From Sipunculus nudus (lineage: Eukaryota; Annelida; Sipuncula; Golfingiida; Sipunculidae), in the NCBI GenBank assembly GCA_026874595.1, contig CM049309.1, forward strand, positions 18,432,576 through 18,496,575: 64,000 nucleotides of DNA. Direction: 5' to 3'. Numbering within the stretch: position 1 is the first letter of the stretch; every line of letters starts with the position of its first letter. The notes under the pieces are model-generated. The model made no database searches, was not told the DNA's origin, and saw only the letters and a list, made by a program, of their open reading frames with translations. The translations under genes were made by a program, and so were the position numbers. Positions 27,470-37,079 of the stretch are shown piece after piece.

Positions 27470-27578
27470 GGACAGTGATAAGAAATAAGCTCTTACCAGA
27501 ATGAAAAGTGCTGAGCACCATCGTGAAGGTCAGGACAGTGATGTCCCTATCTGATGCAGACAAGAGTGGGACTCCCAT
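16576..27578 (-). CDS. Gene A: divergent ionotropic glutamate receptor-like gene, nine exons, 3' end damaged
   Basis: Exons, read on the minus strand: 27578-27497, 26248-25956, 25501-25214, 24824-24724, 23614-23527, 22610-22310, 20794-20577, 18311-18038 and about 16803-16576. Borders up to exon 8 have AG acceptors and GT donors with consistent phases. Encoded in order: hydrophobic N-terminus, short amino-terminal domain (exons 2-3), S1 (exons 3-6, with TLTAEREDVVDF), M1 (ITVWAATITGALLMSTMFW), M2 pore loop (DILFFTFGALLFKG), M3 (WWLFCVILMQTYMGNLVA), S2 (exons 7-8) and M4 (exon 9). iGluR family proteins are ligand-gated cation channels of the plasma membrane; the ligand here is not known. About 640 residues is short for the family (often about 900) because the amino-terminal domain is roughly halved. 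Exon 8 carries two frameshifts in seven-T runs and exon 9 has no AG acceptor in frame, so this may be a pseudogene or an assembly-damaged gene. Family assignment is secure; functionality is doubtful. Confidence 0.8.
18038..18311 (-). pseudogene. Gene A exon 8: S2 exon with two frameshifts
   Basis: Acceptor TTTTTCAG, donor ACAC|GTGAGT, 274 nt against 275 in gene B. The first frame reads NDPSIKRTDYKVHFDKVLRG and GYATFF, then runs to a stop. Alignment to gene B requires leaving frame at the seven-T run 18168-18174, continuing as FFDSQSLANLLSNHSNLATF, and changing frame again at a second seven-T run (18077-18083) to reach SSAYADLFSNT at the donor. Either sequence errors in homopolymers or real lesions. 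Confidence 0.75.
18470..18650. other. Intron DNA, possible SINE-like sequence
   Basis: Minus strand holds GGTTTGATTCTCGGCC, close to a pol III B box, but no convincing A box at the right distance. Lies in intron 7 of gene A. Confidence 0.2.
18694..19247. repeat. 23-bp minisatellite, about 24 copies
   Basis: Unit carries CATGCATATGTCTATA followed by AAAATAA. Variant units change ATATGT to TTTTGG or ATATGG and AAAAAT to ATAAT. The array lies in intron 7 of gene A. Confidence 0.95.
20577..20794 (-). CDS. Gene A exon 7: M3 gate and start of S2
   Basis: 218 nt, acceptor TTACAG, donor GTGAGT. Encodes the M3 helix with QTYMGNLVASLA in place of the usual SYTANLAAFL, then the S2 stretch EKLPFKTVEELVEQEAIKYG and VMAGEEFTAYLQ. 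The GluA2 Ser654/Thr655 pair that contacts ligand is replaced by acidic residues (GEE). Confidence 0.9.
20944..22091. mobile_element. GC-rich-ended element, possibly a non-autonomous hAT-like transposon
   Basis: Left end AGGCCCTGCGCGGGCC is followed by CCCGCCCCGC-type sequence. Right end CCCGCCCCGCGCTGAGCTCT is its approximate inverted match (GCGCGGG core). The GC-rich ends contrast sharply with AT-rich surroundings. No transposase is present and I could not identify a clean 8-bp target duplication. In intron 6 of gene A. Confidence 0.4.
22310..22610 (-). CDS. Gene A exon 6: S1 end, M1 and M2 pore loop
   Basis: 301 nt, phase 0 in, phase 1 out. Begins EVDFGSAATTLTAEREDVVD. The arginine in TAERE aligns with the GluA2 alpha-carboxylate-binding Arg485 and the threonine three residues after the alanines with Thr480. 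Then the linker to M1, M1, and the re-entrant loop ending FGALLFKG at the splice site. Acceptor TGTCACAG, donor GTTCGT, the same donor as gene B. Confidence 0.9.
22700..22870 (+). mobile_element. Possible tRNA-derived SINE
   Basis: TGGCCAGGTGG resembles a pol III A box (one mismatch to TGGCNNAGTGG) and GGTTGATGAAACC, about 33 bases on, resembles a B box. In intron 5 of gene A. Confidence 0.35.
23527..23614 (-). CDS. Gene A exon 5: S1 segment
   Basis: 88 nt. Encodes SYTLVEPVDGEWGALKNGSW and TGLIGMVLRQ, the iGluR signature Y.l..p.dg.yG....g.W.GmiG.l. Acceptor TTTTGTAG, donor GTTGGT. Paralogous to 49728-49815 in gene B. Confidence 0.88.
23815..24230 (+). repeat. Interspersed repeat
   Basis: Begins with TTTGTTTGTC-type sequence, then ACTCAAAAAGTTATCGATGG, TGGGGTGATCCGAATCAC and two GTAATGAGCTGCC-type units. 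Sequences of this style are common interspersed repeats in animal genomes (from memory). The second part matches 3741-3840. Lies in intron 4 of gene A. Confidence 0.45.
24724..24824 (-). CDS. Gene A exon 4: S1 segment
   Basis: 101 nt, phase 0 in, phase 2 out. Encodes YPGFTEKVTVGGKAVYSGYV followed by IRIMDMMAKIFNFR. This is the family's y.Gy.iDll..la..lnF block. Acceptor TTTTCAG, donor GTGAAT. No homologue is found in gene B. Confidence 0.85.
25214..25501 (-). CDS. Gene A exon 3: end of amino-terminal domain and start of S1
   Basis: 288 nt, phase 0 at both ends, acceptor CTGCAG, donor GTAGGT. Contains NQGYFTFISEWIILAD, MVTRNGKIYTLVRNG and the S1 entry GFCGKHFTAATHL. Same length as gene C exon 3. 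Confidence 0.85.
25956..26248 (-). CDS. Gene A exon 2: first part of the amino-terminal domain
   Basis: Phase 1 to phase 0, 293 nt, acceptor TTTGCAG, donor GTATAT. Contains CHQWSIAQQLTHVTGWQHVA and KERKINRFLLAV. The W..A..l....gW..vavl pattern resembles the ligand-binding-protein fold of iGluR amino-terminal domains. The first half is almost identical to gene C exon 2; the second half is not. Confidence 0.85.
26605..27420. mobile_element. LTR-like repeat, copy 1 (inside intron 1 of gene A)
   Basis: Starts TGTTACGG and ends TGTAACA (TG..CA with a TGTTAC/GTAACA inverted end), flanked on both sides by (AT)n so that an ATAT target duplication is possible. Length 816 bp. Shares GTCTAGGGGAATGAATAAAG, AAGTCAGTGG and CTTCTCAGAGAATAA with 28425-29060. 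Looks like a solo LTR or LTR-like non-autonomous element. No open frame. Confidence 0.55.
27433..27468 (+). repeat. (TAA)n microsatellite
   Basis: About twelve ATA/TAA triplets directly after the LTR-like repeat in intron 1 of gene A. Confidence 0.95.
27497..27578 (-). CDS. Gene A exon 1: N-terminal hydrophobic leader
   Basis: ATG at 27578, then MGVPLLSASDRDITVLTFTM, ending in phase 1 at a GTAAGA donor. Length and phase resemble exon 1 of genes B and C, and the HS-G boundary matches their TS-G. An in-frame ATG 13 codons upstream (27617) is possible. The downstream ATG is chosen by alignment with gene C, whose start is fixed by an upstream stop. Probably a signal peptide. Confidence 0.55.
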
Positions 27579-28025
27579 GGTTACGGGGTAGATATTACCT
27601 CTAATGTTGATGTGCAAAGGAGTTACATGTGATCAAAATAAAAGAGTATAAAATCATCATTTTAGTGACACAGAAACGTTTGCTCAACTGTGGTGTCACA
27701 CAACGGGTTATTGTAGTTTTATTCCTCTTGCCAATATTCCTACAAATAATAACAGGGACTTTCCGTTTGTAATTCAAGCTCCCTCTTGTTTATATCTTTC
27801 TGACTCATTTATCCTTCTTTTCATTCAGCACGGAGAAGAATATCTGAAAAGATGAAAATTAATAACATGAAAAACATATGGTCTCTCTTCTGTCTCTCTG
27901 TCTATCTGTCTCTCCTTCTCTTTATCTCTCTCAACTCCCCTTAAAGCTTTAGTTCCTGTTGAAATGAGTAATCATTTTTTAATCATTACAAATTGGTTTC
28001 GTAAATTTTTCACTATTTCACACAC

Positions 28026-28027
<2 letters not shown>

Positions 28028-28101
<74 letters not shown>
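28028..28101 (+). repeat. (AT)n-(GA)n compound microsatellite
   Basis: Roughly 33 bases of AT then about 41 bases of GA, uninterrupted. Confidence 0.97.
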
Positions 28102-28102
<1 letters not shown>

Positions 28103-28364
28103 AGTAACATTTCAGTTTTATAAAATTTTTATAAGAAATATAATTAAATTAAATAAACAGTTGGACAGCTACCAAAGGGTCGTACGATTACTATCGAGTG
28201 GCCATGGTTACGTACCTGGAGTAGTCGGCCTGTCTGTGCGAACGGTCGTACGACCAAAAAGGACAACTTACGAGTACTTTAGAGTAGGTCCCACTGCACG
28301 TTGGACCGGTCGTTATAGGAATTATGTTGCGAGTAAACTGAAGAACGGAGCTCATGTGGACCCC

Positions 28365-28366
<2 letters not shown>

Positions 28367-28424
<58 letters not shown>
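28367..28424 (+). repeat. (AT)n microsatellite
   Basis: About 29 AT dinucleotides; the LTR-like repeat starts at its right edge. Confidence 0.97.
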
Positions 28425-28427
<3 letters not shown>

Positions 28428-29060
28428 AAAGTTACCTAATATAAACAGATCACCTATGTGTGACGAACATAAACTTTGTCATGGAGATAAAAAAAAAATC
28501 AGATTTTGTAACACTAGGCAGCGCGAGATGTCTAGGGGAATGAATAAAGAAGTCAGTGGTTTTTTATAACAAATAATTATATTTTATTCTTAAAACAATA
28601 CTTACATTACAATACACTAAATCAATATAATTTCAAAGTAAAACAACAGTACAACCGCAAATCATTCCAAGTATATAAATAAAGTATACAGTACCTAAAA
28701 ACCACCCCTGTCACAGCGATAACAAGTCCTTTATAACGTACAACCCAGATGAACAGTTCACATAAATCTTCTCAGAGAATAACAGTCCAGTTCATTCCCA
28801 AAATCATTCCGTTGTAATCCCAAAGCGAAGTTCTTGTTATAATCCCGAAAGCAGACTGAAGACTATATAAGATCCGTCACAAATTAAGAAGAAAATCTAT
28901 AATTGCCGCTCTTATCAGAAAAGGTCCACAACTGACTTACACGCTTCTGTGTCCGCTGGAATATTTCTCTCCTCTCTCTCGGCTAAAAAAACAGCCTCTT
29001 TATATACAACTTTCACCTCAAGCCGAGAATTTTCCATTTCTTGAACAATCCAAAGAACCT
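28425..29060. mobile_element. LTR-like repeat, copy 2 (diverged, right end lost)
   Basis: Begins directly after a 58-bp (AT)n tract with TGTAAAGTTACC and is collinear with 26605-27420 through GGGAATGAATAAAGAAGTCA and CTTCTCAGAGAATAA. The terminal part is missing, ending near another short AT tract at 29080. Confidence 0.55.
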
Positions 29061-29439
29061 GTGTACATGTATACATGTATATATATATATATACACATCG
29101 GAACCAGGGTATTCACTCCTTTTCATTTTTTGAATAAGGTGGTGTATCGGACCACAAAATAGTCGCAGGTCTTTCACCAACACTGATTATCTTTTTTAAA
29201 CAGCAGAAATATTATTGTTACATCGAACATTTTCCATTTTGCTCAAAGTAGATCGTACTTTGTAAAAAAAACCTTTATATATCGGATACTGCATCAATTG
29301 ATAAGTACATCTGATTGTTACAGATTATATTGTGTATTATTATAGTTTTTTTTTTCAAAATTTCCACTTTCTGGGGGTTATAACCCTCCCATACACTCAG
29401 CCATGCACATGAAAGTTAATTCACCATGTATGGATTTCT

Positions 29440-30170
29440 TCTATGTACCACACACATTCAAATTTACCTAGCCCTTTGTGTCTCTCTTTGTGCCAGTCAC
29501 TTGATCAAGACAAGTCGTACGACTCGTCGTACCACTAGTCGGGATCGGTCGTGACAAGTCTTACTCACTCGGTAACTGATAGTTGCCTATGTCATGACAT
29601 ATCGTACGACAAGTCGGTACCAGATTGCTCAGATTGCTACCGAGCATATAAGACTACCTGCGACCACTCGTAAATTAGTCGTTAACTAGTAGTACGTAAA
29701 AGTACCAACGATTTCTTCAAGACCACTGCCGATTAGTCGTAAGAATGCGAACCGTTCGTATTCCACTCCCAACTGGTTAGGATACTTACGACTTCTTGTG
29801 ACAAGTTAGGACTTGCCGTACGACCTTTTAAGAACAACCTACAATTTCCAAGTCGCAAGTGGCCGTAACCTGCCGAGGATTCGTATGTAACCACGACCAG
29901 TCGGTAATTATCGTACGACCATTCGGTAGTCATCGCACGACATATCGTCTCATTCAACGAACGGTTGGTAGTAATCTTATGACTAGTCGTATGGTCGTAT
30001 GAAATGCAGTCAGACCGGAACCTAAAACTCTCACCGACTGATTACGACCACGCGTAACGTGGGTGACCAAAAAGCTTATCCCATGCGACAAGTCGCAGGT
30101 AATCGGCAACGACTAGTCGTGATCATCAAGTTGTAGGTGATCGTAGGCGATCGTAGGTATGTGTGACTGG
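29440..30170. repeat. Block rich in TCGTACGA and ACTAGTCG palindromic words
   Basis: Dense GTCGTACGAC-, ACAAGTCG- and TAGTCGT-type words on both strands. The same words occur at 28180-28253, left of the nested LTR-like repeat, so one older element may have been split by the insertion. No coding sense. Confidence 0.5.
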
Positions 30171-30179
30171 GGTTTGTAA

Positions 30180-32200
30180 GTGGCAGAAGCGAACCCTAGA
30201 GGGGGTCCGGACCCCCCTCCTCCTCTCATCAGCCTCCGCAACCTTTTTTTAAAGGGGTTCAGCCCAATTTTGCTTCGATAACTCCCATGCAAAATATAAA
30301 CAAAAACGGTAAGATATATTTTATATATTGATAAACCTGTAGATGTATTTTGCGGTGTAATATGCGTGACGCAGTATTATAAATATTAACAGAAACTTAT
30401 GCATTGCTTTCTTAGATTGTTTACGTGATACAACTATGTTTAGAATTGTTGAAGTTGTAAATCAAGGTGATAGTGCAGCAACATTACTTGTGGTCATTTC
30501 AACAGTATTTTAATCTTCTCTCCGGCCGAATCTCTTCCAATTTCACCCTCAACAGTAAACAAAAGGAGAGGCTGCATGAATTGGAGGATTAACCATATTT
30601 GCATGATCACACAAGACATGAGTCAAAAGGGATCGAGAGTCCTATGTTTCCTCACTTTTACTTGCGATGCAAGTGGGTCAAAAACTGGGTCAGATGTCAG
30701 GCCAAAACTGATTAAATCCGTCGCTGACAGCAGGGACTATTCATATGTACACTATAGACTTTATGCTGCGCTGTAGGTTGAATGTGTCACATGAATGTGT
30801 TGTGAATAACCAGAGAAACAAGCGCAGGAATTTCGGTCTTCCCGGAGGCAGTTCAGCTATTTTCGGTGGTAACCCACACGGATTAAAAAAAACCCACATA
30901 AATCTCTCAAAATGATGTGCACATTATTTATTCTAATACTGGCGGGATCACTGATGGAACAATACACAAATTAGGTATTGCACTGTGTCGTACTCTGGCG
31001 GTTTCAAATAACATTGAGAAGGAGTGGACCAAGTTCCTTTTATAAGTATTAGATCATTTCTTCAAGGCAATGAACATTTACCAATTCAAAATTAGTACCT
31101 CATGAAAAACTTAAGAAACACGCATACCGAAAAGGAATAATAAACAAAACATACAATATTAACAAGGTGCACGGAATAATAAAAAAATAAATGAATAATA
31201 AAAACAATAAAATATATGAAGACTTGATTGTTATTTTAAAAGATCCACATAAAATGACCTATTATTATGATTAAATTCACACAAAAAAATGAAAAGATCT
31301 GAAAAATGCTCATATTTGATTGTTAAATCGTCCAGTTTTCAGGGGTATCCTTTCTAATTCTCTTCGCCTCTAGATCCAAATTATGACAACCTCATGAATG
31401 CCCCTTGACATTCTGATCAGGATTAGACCTCACTCGAAAATTTAAAACTGGTGTCGGTTCTGGGACACCGTTCACCTTATATAAAATAACGAAACTAAAA
31501 CTGCATGGTTTTGTCAAAACTGCGAAATTATCCCCGGAGATGGTTTCGGTTTCGCCAAAATCGTCCAGCCGATAATTTTACTCGCATGATGGCGGCATCA
31601 GGCCAAAGTAGTGTAATTTTTTAACTATTTTATTAATTAATACTTTTGTTGCCAACAGAGTTAAGTAAGCAATGACAGAGGTATAAAAAGTCTTGAAGAA
31701 GTGTTTTGAATTTGATATTCCCCACTTTAGCCCTGTATAGCTATGAGACGCACGTATCCTGTATGTCCATGTATGTTAGAGGAAACAGAGAAATTTTCAC
31801 AAAGTCTATTTTCATCATAGTTGCAATATAATTTGGCCAGTCACAATTATAAAAATGCTCTCACTAGGTCTAAAAGTGCCCAGGCATGGATCTCTGAGTT
31901 TGAAAATATTTTTTCATTATTAAATCATTTGATTATAATAAAAAATTACGCTATTATCATAATTTGTCTTTTATACCCAAAACCGTCCATTTCTGTAAAC
32001 AAGGGGAACAGAAATGGTTTTCCTGTAACCGAAATTGGTGTTGTATTTTCGAGAGGGGCCGTGTCAGTGATATTCATGTCTCTGCGGGGAGCCCTGTCCA
32101 AGGCTAATCAACCGTGTCATTGAAGAAATACCAGCGACATTCACAGAGATATCTTAACAGACGGAAATAAGATAGATACAGGTATTATGTATTTTATATA
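30180..32200. other. Non-coding stretch
   Basis: AT-rich with scattered short frames; no domain, RNA or structured repeat recognised. Confidence 0.4.
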
Positions 32201-32209
32201 TTATTTCAG

Positions 32210-32360
32210 ATTAAAATTTCTGGTGATGTGGTGAAGTATGACCTTGAGTGGACCAGGCAGTATGGAGGACTGTAGATGGCTTTCATTGATCCGTTCATGG
32301 GGGTGATAAGTATCTGTGGACCTGGCTCTGTCAAAACTGCCATGAGCACGGGAGGTATAG
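32210..32360 (+). pseudogene. Cytochrome P450 (CYP4-like) exon relic, copy 2
   Basis: After an acceptor-like TTATTTCAG the plus strand reads DVVKYDLEWTRQYGGL, an in-frame TAG, then MAFIDPFMGVISICGPGSVK and TAMSTGG. It aligns with the copy at 3835-4023 (DMVKNDFEWPRQY, GPFMW, VK). The stop and loss of consensus residues mark it as dead. No further P450 exons nearby. Confidence 0.6.
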
Positions 32361-32459
32361 GCCTGTGAAACATGAAACTTTACTTTTTGTACCCTGATTC
32401 ATCAACATAGCTTCAATTGACCTACCAGGCTTCACGCTTAGGTGTGCGAGAGCTGTTTA

Positions 32460-32800
32460 TAAGACAATAGTGACGTCACAATTTTCGGTCGCATATGACG
32501 TCGCATTAACTGACGTCATCAGCTTGAACAGAACTAACCACCACAGCCCTTATGCTCTGCCCCTTTCACCTATTATGCTTATGAACCCTATGACTTATAA
32601 TGGAGTATCAAAGGTCGGTTGCACATGATGTCGCATTGACTGACGTCATCAGCTGGAATCGCTATATCTCTGTTCTCCGTTGATGAATATATCGGAACCA
32701 TTGAGTGATATGAATTAAGTGCAAGGTAAGACATTATTTTTCACTCTGTATTCGCCAAACTGCTTCTGAAACCTTTGGCCTAGAAATTTTATACTGTCTC
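32460..32800 (+). repeat. Dispersed repeat with TGACGTCA (CRE) octamers
   Basis: Perfect TGACGTCA at 32471, 32511 and 32641. The stretch is matched in reverse complement at 44040-44390 (shared CAAAGGTCG, TTTGGCCTAGAA and AGCCCTTAT). Confidence 0.6.
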
Positions 32801-32991
32801 TTTTGTATAAAATATATACTGTAAAAACATACAGACAGTGGTACTGGTAAATACTAGATGTGTCATTTTGGGAGAGTCGCCCAAATCCCTGCAAATTTTG
32901 CGCATGTCAGGAGGTTTCAAACGGTAACGGCAGCTGGAGCAACTACTCTGCTAATGATTTTTTATTTAATGAACCTTCATCAGTACACCTT

Positions 32992-34326
32992 GGGTCCATT
33001 TAGACCCCAGGGGTGTATTTCTTGCTATATTTTTGTATTGATCAGTTGTTGTCTTTTCTCCGTTTAGGTAGCTGTCAGGTATATTTCGTCGTTATTACGG
33101 TCAAAGATAGTGTGGTTCCATTAAACCATATGATCTTTATTTAAAATATTCTCTTGGGGTCCAAATGGACCCCAGATGGAAACAATGCACGACTGAATAT
33201 TATTGTGTAATTTTTATCTCTTGTGTTACTTTTTATTAAAATATACTACATCTCTGACACCGTTATCCACTTATAGGGATATAATATTTTGCATTTCTTT
33301 CATATTTCTATTAAAACACAGAAATCAGTCAGGCTACATCATATTCCGATAAGCAGATATCATGAGCGCTATGTTGACCTTTCAGATGGTGAATTATCTG
33401 ATGTGGGCAAAGATGATCGAAATGATCATATTGATTGACAAGTAGTTTCTTCTAAAGATACTTCTGATTTTCCTGAAGTCACATCTTAATATACATCTGA
33501 TTGTCCTGCAGACCTTGTGTGAGACATATATGATGGCCTTCTACATCAACGTTTGCAAAATTCCTTGGCAAATTCAGAAATCAGTGAAATTAGCAATTAT
33601 AGACCTGAGCATGCTTGATATTCACGCTGTCTAGGGAACTCCAGCAACCAAAAAAGCGTCGCTACCTCTGTTCCAGACCAGACAGGCAGACAAAAAATTG
33701 CCAGTGCTGCGCCATCGGAGAAAATCGGGCCTTTGCATGTCACTCTATCCTCAGCATACAATGCGATGAGTGTCGGTGAAGGTACAGATATATAAGACTG
33801 GAAGTAGTTCCGTTTTTCATTTCCTTTGAGACTTTTAATGAGTTTCTTAATACCAGATATAAATAAGACTTAAAGCTGTTCAATCCTATTTTAATTTTAG
33901 TTTGTCAATCAAAATTATGCCTTTAATTGTTTTGAAATCAATTTCTTTGAAATTGCTGTGTTAGGGGTCCAGTTGGACCCCAATACCAATTTTTATAATT
34001 TTCAAGTTAAGATCTCTGGACTTTGTTTTTTATCATAGATATATTGTGTTTTATTTTATATGGCAGCACTTAAAATTTTAAAAATAAGTAGTACTAATAT
34101 GCTAGCCTGAACAAACTGAGAAAAAGCACACAGCCAAAGAAGAAAAAATGCAATCCTTGGTAATTATTGATACCTTTATTTAAAGTATTTTCTCTCATAT
34201 GTTGTATTTTCTGTTTTATTTTTGTTAAAAAAACCTGTATTAACCATGGAATTATCAAACAACTAAGATATTTATGTAGTATACATTGAATATGCATTAA
34301 ATACAACTGGGGTGCAGATGAAACCC
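32992..34326 (+). mobile_element. piggyBac-like transposon remnant, internally deleted
   Basis: A 5' coding scrap reads RYHERYVDLSDGELSDVGKD (acidic SD-rich N-terminus). After a deletion a cysteine-rich scrap follows: KKRRYLCSRPDRQTKNCQCC, then ACHSILSIQCDEC, resembling the C-terminal zinc finger of piggyBac transposases. The DDE catalytic core is absent. GGGGTCC..GGACCCC palindromes occur at 32992, 33156, 33964 and (degenerate) 34309, paired near each end as subterminal repeats. Confidence 0.5.
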
Positions 34327-34479
34327 AGGTATATGGGTTGATAAGTTTTCCGACGTGTACTATTGAAGGTGAATATGCGTCGCAAAGTTCATGGTAAGAT
34401 CAATTACATCACTTGCCGTTCGACAAGTCATTCCCTTTGCAATAGTTTAAAAAATCCAAAATAAACACTGTATATATAG

Positions 34480-34608
34480 AGTACCTCTGTAAAAGGACCA
34501 CCTGTGCAGAGATCAGTCATAACCAATGTGAATGCGTTCGGTTCATTCAAGGTTGATCTTAATAGACAGGTTGTCCTATTAGACAGGTGATCTTTCAGGC
34601 AGGTTCTA

Positions 34609-34611
<3 letters not shown>
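34480..34611 (+). repeat. MITE-like fragment (GTACCTCTGTAAAAGG type)
   Basis: Phrases GGACCACCTGTGC, AGACAGGTTGTCC and AGACAGGTGATC resemble Tigger/pogo-type MITE ends. Related wording (GCGGACACCTC) occurs at 55060-55320. Confidence 0.3.
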
Positions 34612-34678
<67 letters not shown>

Positions 34679-34680
34679 AC

Positions 34681-34739
<59 letters not shown>

Positions 34740-34746
34740 TATATAC
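34612..34746 (+). repeat. Long interrupted (AT)n microsatellite
   Basis: About 135 bases of AT with a few TTAT and ACAT interruptions. Confidence 0.97.
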
Positions 34747-34789
34747 GAATGGATAACCACAGGCTTTGTACAGCAAATAAATATGATTA

Positions 34790-36338
34790 CCGTTTTTCCT
34801 TGAACAGACGCCCGGGCGTTTATTTTTTTCAGATACTGCTTAGACCTGGCGTCTAAACAAGGCCGGCTTCTATTTAAGGCCGGCGTTTATTAAAAAAATA
34901 CGTAATCAGGCTCGTCAGACAAACTAAAAATAGAACACGTCGAAACAATGAACCCGCCGGTCACTAATCACTGACACATTTGAAAACATCGCCGGTACAC
35001 GGATTGTGTTTACGAAATTTCCTTAGATGCCATAGGTATATGGGACACGCGCAATCTCCACAATCACGCACCATAATTGGAATTAACGCAGAATCACAGC
35101 GAGAGATTGCAGTTGTACACAAAAATCTGTCCGCGCGGGCAACTCGAAACCAGGTATCCAGGTGTTTTATGTGGCTGTTCCATTTATTTTACACCGCGTG
35201 AACTTGGTAACATTTTTACGCTCTGAATACGGGGTGGCTCTTCCATTTACTGTTCTCAACGTACAACTGGTAGCATTTGTTCCATCGAAATACGGGGGTT
35301 TGGTACTTATCAGCTTATAACGGCACAGCGTAATTCATTTTCATGACAATTTCCTCTCGTTAAATATTTAACTGATTCAGCTCGACACAGCGTAATCAAG
35401 CGTTTCTGGCCTTGTATATACTAAACACGGGGAGGCAATTCCATTAACTGTTCACCGCGTATAACTTGTAATATTGATTCCATCAAAATAAAGGGGGTTG
35501 GTTCTTTATAACGGCAAAGCGTAGGTCAATTTCATGACACTTTTCTCCCGTTTTTATCTGATACAGCTTGACACAGCGTATTCAAGCGTTTCCGACCTGG
35601 TATATACTGGTATGTGACATTTACTGCCGGGAATATTACTGAATATATAGTTGTGGACAAGAGTACATACTATTTTTAACTTTAAAAATTATCTCAGAAG
35701 CGTGGCTTTGGTAACAGTGGGGACCCATTTAAAAGCGCTAAAAATGAAAGCAAGGAGCGTAATTTGGCTTGACAGTAGCTACAAATTGTACCGCTCGACA
35801 CCATCATTTGGCGCCTGCATGCTACAGAAGAAATGTGTGCCAAAACGTATTTGAACAGTTCTGTTCAACCATCCGTGAGATATAGACTTTCACCGTACCA
35901 AGTTTTATTGCTTGTTTCAAGCGGTACTAATTACTATTGCTTGATAGCAGTGATAGTATTAGCCTTCTCACTGCTGACGTGTTTGTGTATCGCTTATTGA
36001 ACGAATCGGGAATATATGGTGTCCCTCATGGAAACAAGCATTCACGTAAGATAAAAGAATGATTTATAGAGTAAGAGGAATTAAACATATTATCAATACA
36101 ACACAAACCGAAATTCATAACACAATCTATCGTCATTTTGACCGGTAAATACACCAATTATAATGAAGGGAAAAGACATCTGGTGGCAAACATAGAAACT
36201 ACTCTGACACAAGGCCTGTGAACAAGACCGGCGCCTATTTAAGGCCGGCGTTTATTTTTCTGAGACATTGTTTTGCCCCGGCGACCAAAAATAGGCAGGC
36301 GACTATTTAAGGTCCGGCGTCTGTTCAAGGAAATACGG
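34790..36338. mobile_element. 1.55-kb TIR element with TA target-site duplication
   Basis: Ends are inverted repeats: CCGTTTTTCCTTGAACAGAC at the left, and the complement of GTCTGTTCAAGGAAATACGG at the right. Both are flanked by TA. Longer subterminal matches (AAGGCCGGCGTTTATT) sit inside. TA duplication and CC..GG ends suit Tc1/mariner-type (pogo-like) elements. The interior has no transposase but holds tandem units of about 190-200 bp (35220-35600) with GGCACAGCGTAATCAAG-like words, so it is non-autonomous. Confidence 0.7.
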
Positions 36339-36439
36339 TATACCATACAAGTAGGCGTAAAATTCATATCTTAATATTTACACAATATTTAATTTAGGTC
36401 CCGGCTATAATAGATTTTAATGACCTTAAGTTTTCCTTT

Positions 36440-37060
36440 TCGGTCTATTGATTTTACTGCTTTGTTCTCTGAGCAGTACTGCTTTTTTTGCTCAGATATC
36501 TAGCCTTGCATTTACCATAAGATATAAATACAGAGATTTCTCGTGAAATCATTAAAAGACCACAACTGTTTAATTATAGTTTACAGAAGATGTGTCTTGT
36601 GTCGCCATTTGGACCTGCCACTATTCATAGATTAGATATCTTGTTCATTTCGATCTAAATATACCTGAAAGAAAAAAAAGTCGGTCTGCTTATTTATCTG
36701 AATTTAATATATGAAAATCTAATTAAAAGGCACTTGCACCCTCGCCCATACGTTGTATACTCTTATTTTTGTTCGAAGTTTGACCGTCATGAAAAACTAA
36801 ACATTACTAAAACAAACTAATTTGGCGCAATTCTTTTAGAAAGAAGCAACATTAATATGACCTTGAAACATGGATTATCAATGCAGATTTGACCGAATGC
36901 ATTTATGTACCTGTATAAATACGGATGTGTCAGTTTATGACAGTAACTGTTGCTTATTAGTTGGGTAAACTTACACGTAAGTCCCATATGTCCTAAAAGA
37001 CTTTTTTTCAAAATTAGGGCAGTCTATAACATCACGGTATTCCTACTTTGTCCTTGGGGG
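36440..37060 (+). repeat. Dispersed repeat family D2, diverged copy
   Basis: Collinear with 41085-41150 and 42421-43230: shared TCTAGCCTTGCATTT-like, GAAATCATTAAAA, TTAGATATCTTGTTCATTT and CAAACTAATTTGGCGCAAT. No coding frame. Confidence 0.65.
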
Positions 37061-37079
37061 GGGGGGGGGGTTCGATCGC

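Noticed and set aside
28161-28569. Open frames made of repeated Tyr-Ile
   Set aside because: Translation of an (AT)n microsatellite.
34587-34856. 89-codon frame of mostly Tyr-Ile
   Set aside because: Translation of a long (AT)n tract.
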